A stretch of DNA of 64,000 nucleotides from a bacterium (lineage in GTDB: Bacteria; Verrucomicrobiota; Verrucomicrobiia; Limisphaerales; RI-55): the NCBI GenBank assembly GCA_016124235.1, contig WGOC01000027.1, positions 1-64,000 on the forward strand, in the 5' to 3' direction. Shown here one piece after another: positions 9,114 to 18,320 of this stretch. The notes beneath the pieces are model-generated. The model did no database searches. It worked only from the letters and a program-made list of their open reading frames with translations, and was not told where the DNA came from. Within the stretch, counting starts at the first letter, position 1; the number at the start of each line of letters is the position of its first letter. The position numbers were made by a program, and so were the translations under genes.

Positions 9114-10157
9114 ATGGCGTCCCAGCCCACGATGCGAATCGCAGTCGATGTCATGGGGGGCGACCACGGATGCGGGGTCGTCATCGACGGGATAAAACTC
9201 GCCTTGGAAGCGGAGTCGGCGATCGAGGAAATTCACTTAGTCGGCCAGCAAGGGCGAATTGAATCGGCCATCAAGGAACACGGCTTGACCGATTCCCGCG
9301 TCGTGGTTCACCACGCCGAGGAAGTCCTCACTATGGAGGATAAACCGGTTGAAGGCCTGCGGCGCAAAAAGGATTGCTCCATCCTTCGGGCCGTGAATCT
9401 CGTGCGCGACGGAAAAGCCGAAGCAGTTTTGTCATCGGGAAACACGGGTGGAATTCTCGCTGCGTCGACCATTCGACTTCGTACCTTGCCGGGTGTCGAT
9501 CGTCCATCAATCGGTGCGGTGATGCCGTCGCAGGAAGGCAGTTGGGTATTGATTGACGCCGGAGCCAACCCGGACTCGACACCGATCAACTTGATGCAAA
9601 ACGCGATCATGGGCTCGGTTTACGCCCGCGAGATGTTGGGCATTACAAATCCGCGCGTGGGTATTTTGAGCAACGGTTCGGAAGAAATCAAGGGGACCGA
9701 ACTCACCCGCGAAACGCTTAAAGTCTGTCGGCAACTCGATTTGAACTTCATCAATTTTGTGGAGGGTCACGATTTGTTCGGCGACAAAGTCGATGTGGTG
9801 GTGACGGATGGCTTTGTAGGCAACATCGTCCTCAAAAGCTGCGAGGCTTTGGGTATGGCGGTCATATCACTTTTAAAACAGGAGCTGACTTCCAATCCTT
9901 TGCGCAAACTGGGGGCGCTGTTTGCAAGTTCCGGCCTGAAGTCGATGAAACGACGAATGGATCCGCAAACGTATGGTGGGGCCCCAATGCTGGGACTCAA
10001 CGGCATCGTTTTCAAAGTCCACGGCTCCGCCCGCGCCCGCGCCGTCCAAAACGCGGTGCTCCAGGTGGTTCAAGCGCTTCGTTTGCGAATCAACGAATCT
10101 ATTTCCCGTGAAATTTCGCTCGCCCAGGAGCGTGTCGGATCAATCCAGGCTGCATGA
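9114..10157 (+). CDS. plsX: Phosphate acyltransferase PlsX
   Basis: Makes acyl-phosphate from acyl-ACP, feeding phospholipid synthesis at the inner face of the membrane. The N-terminal motif MRIAVDVMGGDHG is diagnostic, and conserved segments such as VLSSGNTGGILAA, LIDAGANPD and VTDGFVGNIVLK follow in order. The start could be ATG 9114 or ATG 9132; the latter gives the MRIAVDVMGGD start usual for the family. A TTG at 9090 overlapping the rpmF stop is less likely. The stop overlaps the fabH start by four bases, indicating translational coupling. Confidence 0.95.
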   Translation: MASQPTMRIAVDVMGGDHGCGVVIDGIKLALEAESAIEEIHLVGQQGRIESAIKEHGLTDSRVVVHHAEEVLTMEDKPVEGLRRKKDCSILRAVNLVRDGKAEAVLSSGNTGGILAASTIRLRTLPGVDRPSIGAVMPSQEGSWVLIDAGANPDSTPINLMQNAIMGSVYAREMLGITNPRVGILSNGSEEIKGTELTRETLKVCRQLDLNFINFVEGHDLFGDKVDVVVTDGFVGNIVLKSCEALGMAVISLLKQELTSNPLRKLGALFASSGLKSMKRRMDPQTYGGAPMLGLNGIVFKVHGSARARAVQNAVLQVVQALRLRINESISREISLAQERVGSIQAA

Positions 10158-11191
10158 ATACACTGCCCGAAAAGGACTTCACCAACCCGCGCGCCCAACA
10201 TGGTTTTGTCGGGCGTACTTGTTCCATCGTTTCGGTCGGCTCGTACGTGCCCGAGAAGATCGTTACCAACGCTGACTTGGAAAGACTCGTGGACACGTCC
10301 GACGAGTGGATCACATCCCGCACTGGCATTCGCGAGCGTCGCGTGGCGGCGGCGGACGAATTCACGTCAGACTTGGGCGCGAAAGCGGCGAGTCGAGCGT
10401 TGGAAAAAGTGGGTATCAGCGGTGAGCAGGTTCAGTTGATCATCGTTGCGACGATTACGCCGGACATGACTTTTCCGTCCACGGCGGCATTGATTCAACA
10501 GAAGATTGGGGCGGTCAATGCGGCGGCCTTTGACATCGAGGCAGCGTGCTCCGGTTTTATCTATGCGTTGGAGATCGGGCAGCAGTTCATTATGTCGCGC
10601 ACCTATGAAACGGTGCTGGTCATCGGCGCGGAGAAACTGTCGTCGATCATCAATTGGAAGGATCGTAACACCTGCGTTCTCTTCGGTGATGGCGCCGGTG
10701 CCGCGGTTTTGCAATATCGACCCGGCTCGCACGGTTTGTTGACTGCGTGCATGGGTGCCGATGGCTCGAAGGCGGACTTGTTGAACATGCCGGGAGGTGG
10801 AAGCCGCTGCCCGGCGACCGTTGATTCGGTGAATGCCGGCCTGCATTTTCTGCGGATGGAGGGCAAGGAAACCTTCAAGAACGCAATCAACGCCATGAAT
10901 GCCGCCGCGCACGAAGCATTGGCGCGTTGCAATCTGGATATCGCCCAGATCAAATGTGTCATTCCCCATCAGGCCAACCGGCGCATCATTGACGCGGTGG
11001 GCGAGCGCCTGGGCGTGCGCCAGGACCAAGTCTTTGTAAATCTGGACCGCTATGGCAATACTTCGGCCGCGTCGGTGGCGATCGCCCTCGATGAGGCCGT
11101 CGACCAGGGAATCATCCAGCGGGGAGACTTGGTACTACTTTTGGTCTTCGGTGCTGGGTTGACCTGGGGGGCCGCAGTAATTGAGTGGTAA
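10154..11191 (+). CDS. fabH: 3-oxoacyl-ACP synthase III
   Basis: A 345-residue enzyme that condenses acetyl-CoA with malonyl-ACP to start fatty-acid synthesis. The Cys-His-Asn triad is complete: cysteine 132 in EAACSGFIYAL, the histidine of HQANRRI and the asparagine of YGNTSAAS. An N-terminal extension of about 20 residues precedes the usual start of the fold, so an internal start cannot be excluded. The ATG overlaps the plsX stop (ATGA). Confidence 0.96.
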   Translation: MNTLPEKDFTNPRAQHGFVGRTCSIVSVGSYVPEKIVTNADLERLVDTSDEWITSRTGIRERRVAAADEFTSDLGAKAASRALEKVGISGEQVQLIIVATITPDMTFPSTAALIQQKIGAVNAAAFDIEAACSGFIYALEIGQQFIMSRTYETVLVIGAEKLSSIINWKDRNTCVLFGDGAGAAVLQYRPGSHGLLTACMGADGSKADLLNMPGGGSRCPATVDSVNAGLHFLRMEGKETFKNAINAMNAAAHEALARCNLDIAQIKCVIPHQANRRIIDAVGERLGVRQDQVFVNLDRYGNTSAASVAIALDEAVDQGIIQRGDLVLLLVFGAGLTWGAAVIEW

Positions 11192-11238
11192 CGACCGATT
11201 GACCCTGCAATTCCTTGTGATAAGTTTACTCCACGACT

Positions 11239-11574
11239 ATGAGCGCCAGCAAGATTGACCGTAAATCCCCCTCCCTCCAGCCCGCTGGAGATTACTCCAC
11301 CCACACCTCCCTCGACCTTGCCGCCAACGAGGTCTACTTCCGCAAGAACGGCATCGAATTTCGCACAGATGCCTCGATTCCGGTGTGGACGGAAATGACC
11401 GTTGATCTGCACACCCATCGGGGCCAGGAAATCTCCTGCACCGGCGTGGTGGTGGCATGCTCCGGCAATCGCCACACAGGCTTCTTGATCGCCATGGTTT
11501 TCACGGACATGAGCCCGCAACACCAACGGCAAATGGACGAGTTTGCGTTCGCCTCGGCGTCGGCCGCTTCTTAG
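11239..11574 (+). CDS. PilZ-like domain protein
   Basis: A 111-residue protein. The central part (EIEFRTDASIPVWTEMTVDL, then CTGVVVACSGN, then GFLIAMVFTDMSPQHQRQ) has the layout of a small PilZ beta-barrel. The c-di-GMP-binding RxxxR is not evident, so binding is doubtful. It ends 38 bases before the PilT-type ATPase, and the pairing suggests a role in type IV pilus control. The family call is by pattern only. Confidence 0.6.
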   Translation: MSASKIDRKSPSLQPAGDYSTHTSLDLAANEVYFRKNGIEFRTDASIPVWTEMTVDLHTHRGQEISCTGVVVACSGNRHTGFLIAMVFTDMSPQHQRQMDEFAFASASAAS

Positions 11575-11612
11575 ACGCCGCGTTTTTTCCTTCCATCCTA
11601 ATTTTCGCCCGT

Positions 11613-12701
11613 ATGGAGCTGTTTCATCGCATCCTGAAAACTGCCGTTGACGGTGGGGCATCTGATGTTCACGTCAAGATTGGCACCCCGGTGATCTTTC
11701 GCATCAATGGCGATTTGGTGGCGATCGAATGCCCCATACCCACCGCCGAATGGGTGAATAAGATCGTCGAAAACATCGTTCCGCCGCATGGGCGCAAGCG
11801 ACTGGAGGAGGATCGGGAGGTCGATTTTTCGTACTTCGTTGACGGGATCGGTCGTTTTCGAACCAACCTGTTCCAGCAACGCGGCAGCTATTGTGTGGCG
11901 ATGCGCTACGTTAAGGCGACGGTGCCTTCGTTTGAAGAGTTGGGGTTGCTCCCCTCGTTGCGTAAAATTGCCGAAGCTCCGCGCGGAATTGTGCTGGTAT
12001 CCGGTGCCACTGGTAGCGGCAAGTCGACCACGCTGGCAGCGATGGTTGAGCATATTAACGAAAGCTCCAAGAAACACATCATCACGCTCGAGGATCCGAT
12101 CGAATACGTTTTCGAGGACAATCAGAGCGTTCTCGAGCAACGTGAAATTGGTTTGGATACCGCATCATTTCAGATGGGGTTGAAGCATATTCTGCGGCAG
12201 GATCCGGACATCATCATGATCGGGGAAATGCGTGATTCGATCTCGGTGACGGCGGCCATCAATTCGGCGGACACCGGGCATCTTGTTTTATCAACGGTTC
12301 ACACGACCAGCTCCGCTCAAGGTGTCAGCCGCGTCCTGGAATTCTTCAAAGCCGATGAACGAGAACAATTACGGCGCCAGCTAGCCGCGACGCTGAAAGC
12401 GATCGTTTGTCAACGAATGGTCCCGACGATCGACGGCAGCGTCGTGCCGGCCCAGGAGATCATGATCAACACCCCGATAGTGCGAAAGCTGATTGAGGAA
12501 AACCGGCTCGATAAACTTTCGGCAGCGATCGAAACAGGCACGGAAGACGGAATGCTTTCGTTCAACCAGCATCTCTTCCAACTCGTCAAAGACGAGCGGA
12601 TCACGAAGGAGGCGGCGTTAGCCAAGGCGTCCAATCCACAAGCTCTCGAGATGAATTTTCAGGGAATCTTTCTCGACGAGAATCGCCGGATTCTCAGCTG
12701 A
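11613..12701 (+). CDS. pilT: PilT/PilU-type twitching motility ATPase
   Basis: A 362-residue hexameric ATPase that retracts type IV pili. Walker A is GATGSGKST (residues 131-139). The Asp-box ITLEDPIEYVF, the Walker B-like DPDIIMIGEMRD and the His-box GHLVLSTVHT are all present. PilT and PilU are hard to separate by eye, so the symbol is provisional. I chose the ATG at 11613, which gives the normal N-terminus; a longer frame upstream overlaps the preceding gene. It ends one base before the convergent glyoxalase gene. Confidence 0.92.
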   Translation: MELFHRILKTAVDGGASDVHVKIGTPVIFRINGDLVAIECPIPTAEWVNKIVENIVPPHGRKRLEEDREVDFSYFVDGIGRFRTNLFQQRGSYCVAMRYVKATVPSFEELGLLPSLRKIAEAPRGIVLVSGATGSGKSTTLAAMVEHINESSKKHIITLEDPIEYVFEDNQSVLEQREIGLDTASFQMGLKHILRQDPDIIMIGEMRDSISVTAAINSADTGHLVLSTVHTTSSAQGVSRVLEFFKADEREQLRRQLAATLKAIVCQRMVPTIDGSVVPAQEIMINTPIVRKLIEENRLDKLSAAIETGTEDGMLSFNQHLFQLVKDERITKEAALAKASNPQALEMNFQGIFLDENRRILS

Positions 12702-13097
12702 TCAGGCGAGCCGAAATCCTTCGGTGCGTTCCACTAAGTGGAACAAGTTGCCTTCGGGGTCGGTGAAGAAAATGACGCGACCGCCACCGCCCGCCGGTCG
12801 GACGTCCTCGGTGAATTCCACGCCGCGCTTGCGCAATTCCTCTCGCGCTGCATCGAGATTCTCGACACGCAACGCGAGATGCCGCCAGCCGCGCAGTTGA
12901 TTGTCGCAGGTCATCCGCAGGGCGAACCCGGCTTGATAGATTTCCACACACAAACCGCCCGGGAGCTGAATCATGAACGCGGGGGGCTTGCTCGAAAGCT
13001 CTCGCAGCTGCCGCGCGTCAAACGTCTTCACGTACCAATCGCGCAACGCGATCGGGTCGCTCGCGGCCAGACCAATATGTTCACAGGCAATTTGCAT
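12702..13097 (-). CDS. VOC/glyoxalase-fold protein
   Basis: A 131-residue single-domain protein of the vicinal oxygen chelate superfamily. It has the two beta-alpha-beta-beta-beta modules, with a metal-binding histidine in CEHIGLAASD, a second in GWRHLALRV, and the C-terminal signature FFTDPEGNLFHLVERT. The substrate cannot be inferred. It lies seven bases after the HAD phosphatase gene on the same strand and is probably cotranscribed. Confidence 0.88.
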   Translation of the reverse strand: MQIACEHIGLAASDPIALRDWYVKTFDARQLRELSSKPPAFMIQLPGGLCVEIYQAGFALRMTCDNQLRGWRHLALRVENLDAAREELRKRGVEFTEDVRPAGGGGRVIFFTDPEGNLFHLVERTEGFRLA

Positions 13098-13104
13098 GGA
13101 ATAA

Positions 13105-13668
13105 TCAGCGTTCGTTGGAATCGGAAAGAATCTGCTCGGCGGCGGCCTTCAGGTCGTCGACCACCCACGCGCGCTTCGCAAGTTCGCGATTTTCGGCCTC
13201 GACCGTTTTCCCGTATCCGGTGCGCACGAGAATGCTACGGCGCACGCCCGCGTTCCAACCGCATTCGAGATCGATTAGCTTGTCACCAATCATGTAACTG
13301 GCGCCGAGATCGAGGCCGAATTCATCGCGCGCGTCAAAGAGAAATCTCGGGGACGGTTTGCGGCCGTAGCTTGGCTGTTCGGGCGATTCCGGCGCGAAAT
13401 AGAATTTTTGCAGCTTGATCCCGTCTTGCGCCAGGATTTCTTCCAACCGCCGATTGACCGCATGCATGTCCGTCTCCGTGTAATAACCGCGACCGATCCC
13501 CGATTGATTGGTGACGACAAATAACACGAAACCGGCACTCTGAAGCTGGCTGAGCGCCGCCGGGACTCCCGGGAATAGGTTCAACAAATTCGGGTCACTC
13601 AGATACTTCTTCTCCACGTTGATCGTACCGTCACGGTCGAGGAATACGGCGCGGGCGGCTTCAGACAT
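13105..13668 (-). CDS. HAD-IIIA phosphatase, GmhB/HisB-N-like
   Basis: A 187-residue HAD phosphatase. Motif I is VFLDRDGTIN, motif II is VTNQSGIGRGYY, the conserved lysine lies in GRKPSPRF, and motif III is MIGDKLIDLECG. This order fits D-glycero-D-manno-heptose 1,7-bisphosphate phosphatase and the phosphatase domain of HisB. The zinc-binding loop of those enzymes (a CxH and a CxC) is absent: the equivalent stretch reads FYFAPESPEQPSYG, with no cysteine. The substrate is therefore open, though heptose metabolism would fit the envelope genes nearby. Confidence 0.85.
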   Translation of the reverse strand: MSEAARAVFLDRDGTINVEKKYLSDPNLLNLFPGVPAALSQLQSAGFVLFVVTNQSGIGRGYYTETDMHAVNRRLEEILAQDGIKLQKFYFAPESPEQPSYGRKPSPRFLFDARDEFGLDLGASYMIGDKLIDLECGWNAGVRRSILVRTGYGKTVEAENRELAKRAWVVDDLKAAAEQILSDSNER

Positions 13669-13740
13669 CCGCCAATCCCGACATTTTCAGTCGCTCGATT
13701 CAACCTAAATTGATGCCGTTGAGGCAGCTGACCACATTTC

Positions 13741-13770
13741 TTTGCGTTCCCCCGGCGGTCGAACTATAAA
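13741..13770 (+). promoter_or_regulatory. Possible promoter of pyruvate carboxylase gene
   Basis: TATAAA at 13765-13770 is a good -10 and lies 16 bases before the ATG. TTTGCG at 13741-13746, spaced by 18 bases, is a mediocre -35. It lies in the 117-base gap between divergent genes. Confidence 0.35.
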
Positions 13771-13785
13771 CGCCCCCGCTGAATT

Positions 13786-16700
13786 ATGGGTTTAAACGCT
13801 TCCAACGCACAGCCGGACATCGAGCAAAAGGTTTTCAAAAAAATACTCGCAGCCAATCGGTCCGAGATCGCCATTCGGATCTTCCGGGCCGCGACCGAAC
13901 TGGGGTTGCGCACCGTTGCTGTGTACGCGCAAGAGGACCGCTTTGCCATGCACCGGTTCAAGGCGGACGAGGCGTACCAGGTTGGCGCCGGCAAGGGACC
14001 TGTGGCCGCGTATCTCGACATTGAAAGCATCGTTTCCATTGCCAAGGAGAAAGGCGTGGATGCGATTCATCCAGGCTATGGCTTTTTGAGTGAGAACGCG
14101 AAGTTCGCCCGGGCCTGCGCAGCGGCCGGAATCACTTTTGTGGGACCTCGTCCGGAATTGTTGGACATGATGGGTGACAAGACGGCGGCTCGCGCGCTGG
14201 CTCAAAAGGTCGGTGTGCCAACTTTGCCGGGTACCGAGGAACCTATTGCAGATCGGACTCAAGCGATGAAGGTGGCGCGGGAGATTGGATTTCCGCTGAT
14301 CATCAAGGCGGCTTTCGGCGGAGGCGGGCGTGGCATGCGCGTGGTCCCCAAGGCGTCGGATCTCGGCGACTTGCTGGACGAAGCACAGGCCGAGGCCGGT
14401 CGAGCGTTCGGCAATCCGGCCGTGTTTCTGGAGAAATACATCCCGCGGGCCAAGCACATCGAAGTTCAAATCCTCGGCGATCAACACGGCAACGTGATTC
14501 ACCTGCACGAACGCGATTGTTCGGTGCAACGCCGGCACCAAAAGGTGATCGAGGTGGCCCCTTCCTTTGGCTTGCCGGAGCACGTAATCAAGGAGCTTTG
14601 TGACGCGGCAGCCAGGCTTGCCCGCGAAATTCGCTACGACAACGCCGGCACGATTGAATTTCTTTACGACCTGGATTCGCACGAATGGTACTTCATCGAG
14701 ATGAATCCGCGGATTCAAGTCGAACACACGGTCACCGAAGTGATTACGGGTATCGATCTGGTGCGCTCGCAGATCATGATCGCGCAAGGGCACAGTCTGC
14801 AGTCGCGGGAGATTGGGATGCCCGGCCAAAATGAGATTCCGCGAAACGGCTACGCCATTCAGTGCCGCATCACCACGGAAGATCCGGAAAACAAGTTCAT
14901 GCCGGACTATGGAAAGATCCTCGCTTATCGATCACCGGGTGGATTTGGAGTGCGGCTCGACGGTGGCCAGGGGTTTGCCGGGGCGGTGATCACACCGTTT
15001 TATGATTCCATGTTGGTGAAGGTGATCGCCTATGGGCGGAGCTATGACATCACTTTGGATCGCATGGATCGCGCGTTGCGCGAGTTTCGTATTCGCGGTT
15101 TGAAAACCAATATTCCGTTTCTGGAAAACGTAATCGCGAACCCGATTTTCCAGTCTGGTCAGGCGACGACCACTTTGATTGACACGACGCCCGAACTGTT
15201 CTCCTTCAAAGCTAAGCGTGATCGGGCGACCAAACTGCTCAACTTCCTCGGCAATGTCATCGTGAATGGCAACCCGCACGCGAAGGGATACAAGCCGGCG
15301 GCGCCGCCGGTCATGGTTGATTCACCGGCGTATGATCATCGCATCCCGCCGCCCGCAGGTACTCGTGATTTGCTCCTCAAACTGGGGCCCAAAAAGTTCG
15401 CCGAGTGGACGCAGAAACAAAAACGGCTCCTGATCACCGACACGACGTTTCGCGATGCGCATCAATCGCTCATGGCGACCCGGGTGCGCACGTATGACAT
15501 GCTCGCGGTGGCGGACGCCATGGCGCATCGCGTCGGCACGGAGAAGAACGGTCTGTTCTCTCTCGAGATGTGGGGAGGGGCGACCTTTGACAGCGCCATG
15601 CGCTTTTTGAGCGAGGACCCGTGGGAGCGACTGCGCCAGCTCCGGGCGAAGATTCCGAACATTTGTTTCCAGATGCTATTCCGCGGAAGCAATGCCGTCG
15701 GCTATTCGAATTACCCGGACAACGTGGTTGCCGGTTTCGTCAAGCACGCCGCGGAGTCGGGCATGGACATTTTTCGCATCTTCGATTCGCTAAATTACTT
15801 GCCGAATTTGCGAGTCGCGATGGAAGCCGTGCAGACAACTCATGCGATTTGTGAGGCGGCGATTTGCTACACTGGTGACATTCTCGATCCCAAGCGCGAC
15901 AAGTATTCTCTCAAATACTATGTCAAACTGGCTAAGGAGCTGGAAAAGATGGGCGCACATTTCCTCGCGATCAAGGACATGGCGGGGCTTTGCCGGCCGT
16001 TGGCGGCTCGGAAGTTGGTCAAGGCCTTGAAGGAAGAAATCGGATTGCCGGTACATTTTCACACGCACGACACTTCGGGTGTGCAGGCGTCGGCGATTTT
16101 GGAAGCGAGCGCCGCCGGTGTGGACGTTGTTGATCTCGCGATGGCGTCGATGTCCGGTTCGACATCGCAGCCCAATTTGAATTCCACAGTCGCCGCGTTG
16201 CAACATTCGTCGCGCGATACGCGGCTTGATCTGGGTGCGCTCAACGAGTTTTCCGATTACTGGGAAGGTGTGCGGCATTACTACACGCCATTTGATACCG
16301 CGCCGAAAACCGGCAGTGCGGAAGTCTATCTTCACGAGATGCCCGGTGGCCAATACACGAATCTAAAGGAGCAGGCCGCCAGCATGGGCGTTTCGCACCG
16401 ATGGCCCGAGATCGCCCGCATTTACTCCGAAGTGAACCAACTGTTTGGCGACATCGTAAAAGTCACGCCCAGCAGCAAGGTGGTAGGTGATATGGCGCTG
16501 TTCCTCTTCAGCCGCGGAATTGTGCCGGCCGACGTGGTGAATCTTGAGCCTGGCAGTGTCGGTTTCCCGGAGAGTGTCGTCGACATGATGAGCGGCGGAC
16601 TCGGTTGGCCGCCCGGCGGATTTCCGGAAGACGTGATGCGGGTCGTGCTCGGTGAGAAGAAGTTCAAGGACGCCCAGTCCGCGTTTGCGAAGGACCAGTC

Positions 16701-17307
16701 CGCGAGCAAGGCAGCACCTGTCAGTCTGCGAAAATTGCGCGAGGAACTCACTGAAAAGCTCAAACATGAGGCGACGGACGATGATCTCTATTCCCACCTG
16801 ATGTATCCGCAGGTGTTTGCCGATTTCGCCAAACACAAGGTCCAGTTCAGCGACGTGAGCGTGCTGCCGACTACGGCGTTCTTTTATGGTTTGCAGATTG
16901 GCGAGGAAGCGGTTGTCAGCATCGAAGAAGGCAAAACGCTTTTCATTAAGCTCGTCAATGTCAGCGAGCCGGACAAGGACGGTCGGCGTACGGTCACTTA
17001 CGAACTGAACGGTATGACCCGCGAGGCGTACATCGCGGACAAGTCGCTCGCCACCAAGTCGAAAGCCCGCGCGAAGGCCGACATTGCCGACGCGACGCAA
17101 GTTGGTGCGCCGATCCCGGGATTGATCGCGACCATCGCTGTGACCGTTGGTCACAAAGTCGCGAAGGGCGACAAGTTATTGATGATGGAAGCCATGAAGA
17201 TGCAAACCACGGTGTATGCTCCGTGTGACGGTGTGATCGCCGAGCTGCCGGTACAGGTGGGCGACACGGTCGAGAGCAAGGACCTGTTGGTTCGTCTCAA
17301 AGCCTAG
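13786..17307 (+). CDS. pyc: Pyruvate carboxylase
   Basis: A 1173-residue biotin enzyme that makes oxaloacetate from pyruvate, bicarbonate and ATP, replenishing the TCA cycle. The biotin carboxylase domain (about residues 15-470) has IHPGYGFLSEN and the ATP-grasp motif FGGGGRGMR. The carboxyltransferase domain (about 540-1020) has DTTFRDAHQS and the metal-binding HFHTHDTSG. The biotinyl domain ends the protein, with the biotinylated lysine at about residue 1138 in EAMKMQ. This domain order is that of single-chain pyruvate carboxylase rather than a split type. It is followed by nadD six bases later. Confidence 0.97.
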   Translation: MGLNASNAQPDIEQKVFKKILAANRSEIAIRIFRAATELGLRTVAVYAQEDRFAMHRFKADEAYQVGAGKGPVAAYLDIESIVSIAKEKGVDAIHPGYGFLSENAKFARACAAAGITFVGPRPELLDMMGDKTAARALAQKVGVPTLPGTEEPIADRTQAMKVAREIGFPLIIKAAFGGGGRGMRVVPKASDLGDLLDEAQAEAGRAFGNPAVFLEKYIPRAKHIEVQILGDQHGNVIHLHERDCSVQRRHQKVIEVAPSFGLPEHVIKELCDAAARLAREIRYDNAGTIEFLYDLDSHEWYFIEMNPRIQVEHTVTEVITGIDLVRSQIMIAQGHSLQSREIGMPGQNEIPRNGYAIQCRITTEDPENKFMPDYGKILAYRSPGGFGVRLDGGQGFAGAVITPFYDSMLVKVIAYGRSYDITLDRMDRALREFRIRGLKTNIPFLENVIANPIFQSGQATTTLIDTTPELFSFKAKRDRATKLLNFLGNVIVNGNPHAKGYKPAAPPVMVDSPAYDHRIPPPAGTRDLLLKLGPKKFAEWTQKQKRLLITDTTFRDAHQSLMATRVRTYDMLAVADAMAHRVGTEKNGLFSLEMWGGATFDSAMRFLSEDPWERLRQLRAKIPNICFQMLFRGSNAVGYSNYPDNVVAGFVKHAAESGMDIFRIFDSLNYLPNLRVAMEAVQTTHAICEAAICYTGDILDPKRDKYSLKYYVKLAKELEKMGAHFLAIKDMAGLCRPLAARKLVKALKEEIGLPVHFHTHDTSGVQASAILEASAAGVDVVDLAMASMSGSTSQPNLNSTVAALQHSSRDTRLDLGALNEFSDYWEGVRHYYTPFDTAPKTGSAEVYLHEMPGGQYTNLKEQAASMGVSHRWPEIARIYSEVNQLFGDIVKVTPSSKVVGDMALFLFSRGIVPADVVNLEPGSVGFPESVVDMMSGGLGWPPGGFPEDVMRVVLGEKKFKDAQSAFAKDQSASKAAPVSLRKLREELTEKLKHEATDDDLYSHLMYPQVFADFAKHKVQFSDVSVLPTTAFFYGLQIGEEAVVSIEEGKTLFIKLVNVSEPDKDGRRTVTYELNGMTREAYIADKSLATKSKARAKADIADATQVGAPIPGLIATIAVTVGHKVAKGDKLLMMEAMKMQTTVYAPCDGVIAELPVQVGDTVESKDLLVRLKA

Positions 17308-17313
17308 CATTTT

Positions 17314-17892
17314 ATGGGACGGCGTTTGGGAATCTACGGCGGCTCGTTTGACCCGGTCCACAACGCACATCTGCTCGTCGCGCAGGCGGCGATGGAGGAG
17401 TTGAATCTCGACCGACTGATTTTTGTGCCGGCCGCGCAATCGCCCTTTAAACCGGAGTTTCAACCGGCGCCGGCAATTGAACGGCTGCGTCTGTTGCGCC
17501 TTGCGCTGGCTGATCATCCGGAGTTTTTGATCGATGATTTGGAGATTCATCGGGGCGGAATCTCATACACCATCGACACCGTGAAGATTTTGCGCGGTAA
17601 ATATCCGGACGCTGAATTGTTTTATCTCGTTGGCGCGGATCACGTGGCCAGTCTCCCCAAATGGAAGTCGGCGGACGAACTGGCGGGGCTCATTCAGTTT
17701 GTTGTTATTCCGCGACCGGGTTCCGTAAAAGCAGAATGGCCGGCTCCGTTTCGGGGGATCGAGCTCAAGGGATTCCCGCTCGGGGTGTCATCGTCGGAAA
17801 TTCGCGCCCGGGTAAAAGCTGGCCTGCGAATCGACTTTTTGGTTCCCCCGGCAGTCGCGGAAGCAATCGCCAACAATCAGCTTTATCTTTGA
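17314..17892 (+). CDS. nadD: Nicotinate-nucleotide adenylyltransferase
   Basis: A 192-residue enzyme that adenylates nicotinate mononucleotide in NAD synthesis. The nucleotidyltransferase motif YGGSFDPVHNAHL opens the protein. GADHVASLPKW and the C-terminal SSSEIRARVK match the NadD family and separate it from CoaD, which is also present in the window. It precedes rsfS, as in many bacteria. Confidence 0.95.
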   Translation: MGRRLGIYGGSFDPVHNAHLLVAQAAMEELNLDRLIFVPAAQSPFKPEFQPAPAIERLRLLRLALADHPEFLIDDLEIHRGGISYTIDTVKILRGKYPDAELFYLVGADHVASLPKWKSADELAGLIQFVVIPRPGSVKAEWPAPFRGIELKGFPLGVSSSEIRARVKAGLRIDFLVPPAVAEAIANNQLYL

Positions 17893-17918
17893 AAACCTCT
17901 GTCGCAGTCTCCCGCGCG

Positions 17919-18320
17919 ATGACATCCAGACAGTTAGCCCAATGGTGCGCGTGGCTTGCCGACAATCGCAAGGCGGAGCAAATCGTCATCCTTGACGTGT
18001 CCAAACTGTCGTCCGTCACCGACTTTTTCGTGATTGCCAGCGGCACCAGCGAACCGCATCTCCGCGCCATTCGCGACGAGATCACCGATACGTTGCGCCA
18101 GGACTTCGACGTGCGACCGGGTGCCGTTGATGTTTCGACGGAAACGGCGTGGGTGGCGTTGGACTACTTTGACGTGATCGTCCACATCATGAAGCCGGAA
18201 GTACGTGAACTTTACGATTTGGAGGGACTCTGGCGCGATGCGCCCCGCGTAAAGCAAAGAAAACCCGCTACGCCGAAAGCAAAAGAAACGGCGAAGCGGG
18301 TGTCCTCGGAGCAGGATTGA
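17919..18320 (+). CDS. rsfS: Ribosomal silencing factor RsfS
   Basis: About 133 residues. RsfS binds L14 and blocks subunit joining when nutrients are short. Conserved segments are VILDVSKLSSVTDFFVIASG, WVALDYFDVIVHIM and YDLEGLW. The ATG at 17919 gives the usual N-terminus. A TTG at 17889 that overlaps the nadD stop would add 10 residues. The lysine-rich tail (after APRVKQRKPA) is encoded by a stretch that also forms a terminator for the convergent gene. Confidence 0.93.
   Translation: MTSRQLAQWCAWLADNRKAEQIVILDVSKLSSVTDFFVIASGTSEPHLRAIRDEITDTLRQDFDVRPGAVDVSTETAWVALDYFDVIVHIMKPEVRELYDLEGLWRDAPRVKQRKPATPKAKETAKRVSSEQD
18251..18300 (-). terminator. Terminator for the Wza-like gene, inside the 3' end of rsfS
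   Basis: On the minus strand, CCCGCTTCGCCG (18300-18289) pairs with CGGCGTAGCGGG (18275-18264) with one mismatch across a 13-base loop. TTTTCTTTGCTTT follows. The hairpin lies just past the stop of the polysaccharide export gene and within the coding sequence of rsfS. Confidence 0.7.

Noticed and set aside
12678-12695. Hairpin GAGAATC-GCCG-GATTCTC at the end of pilT as a terminator
   Set aside because: It lies inside the coding sequence with no T tract on either strand.
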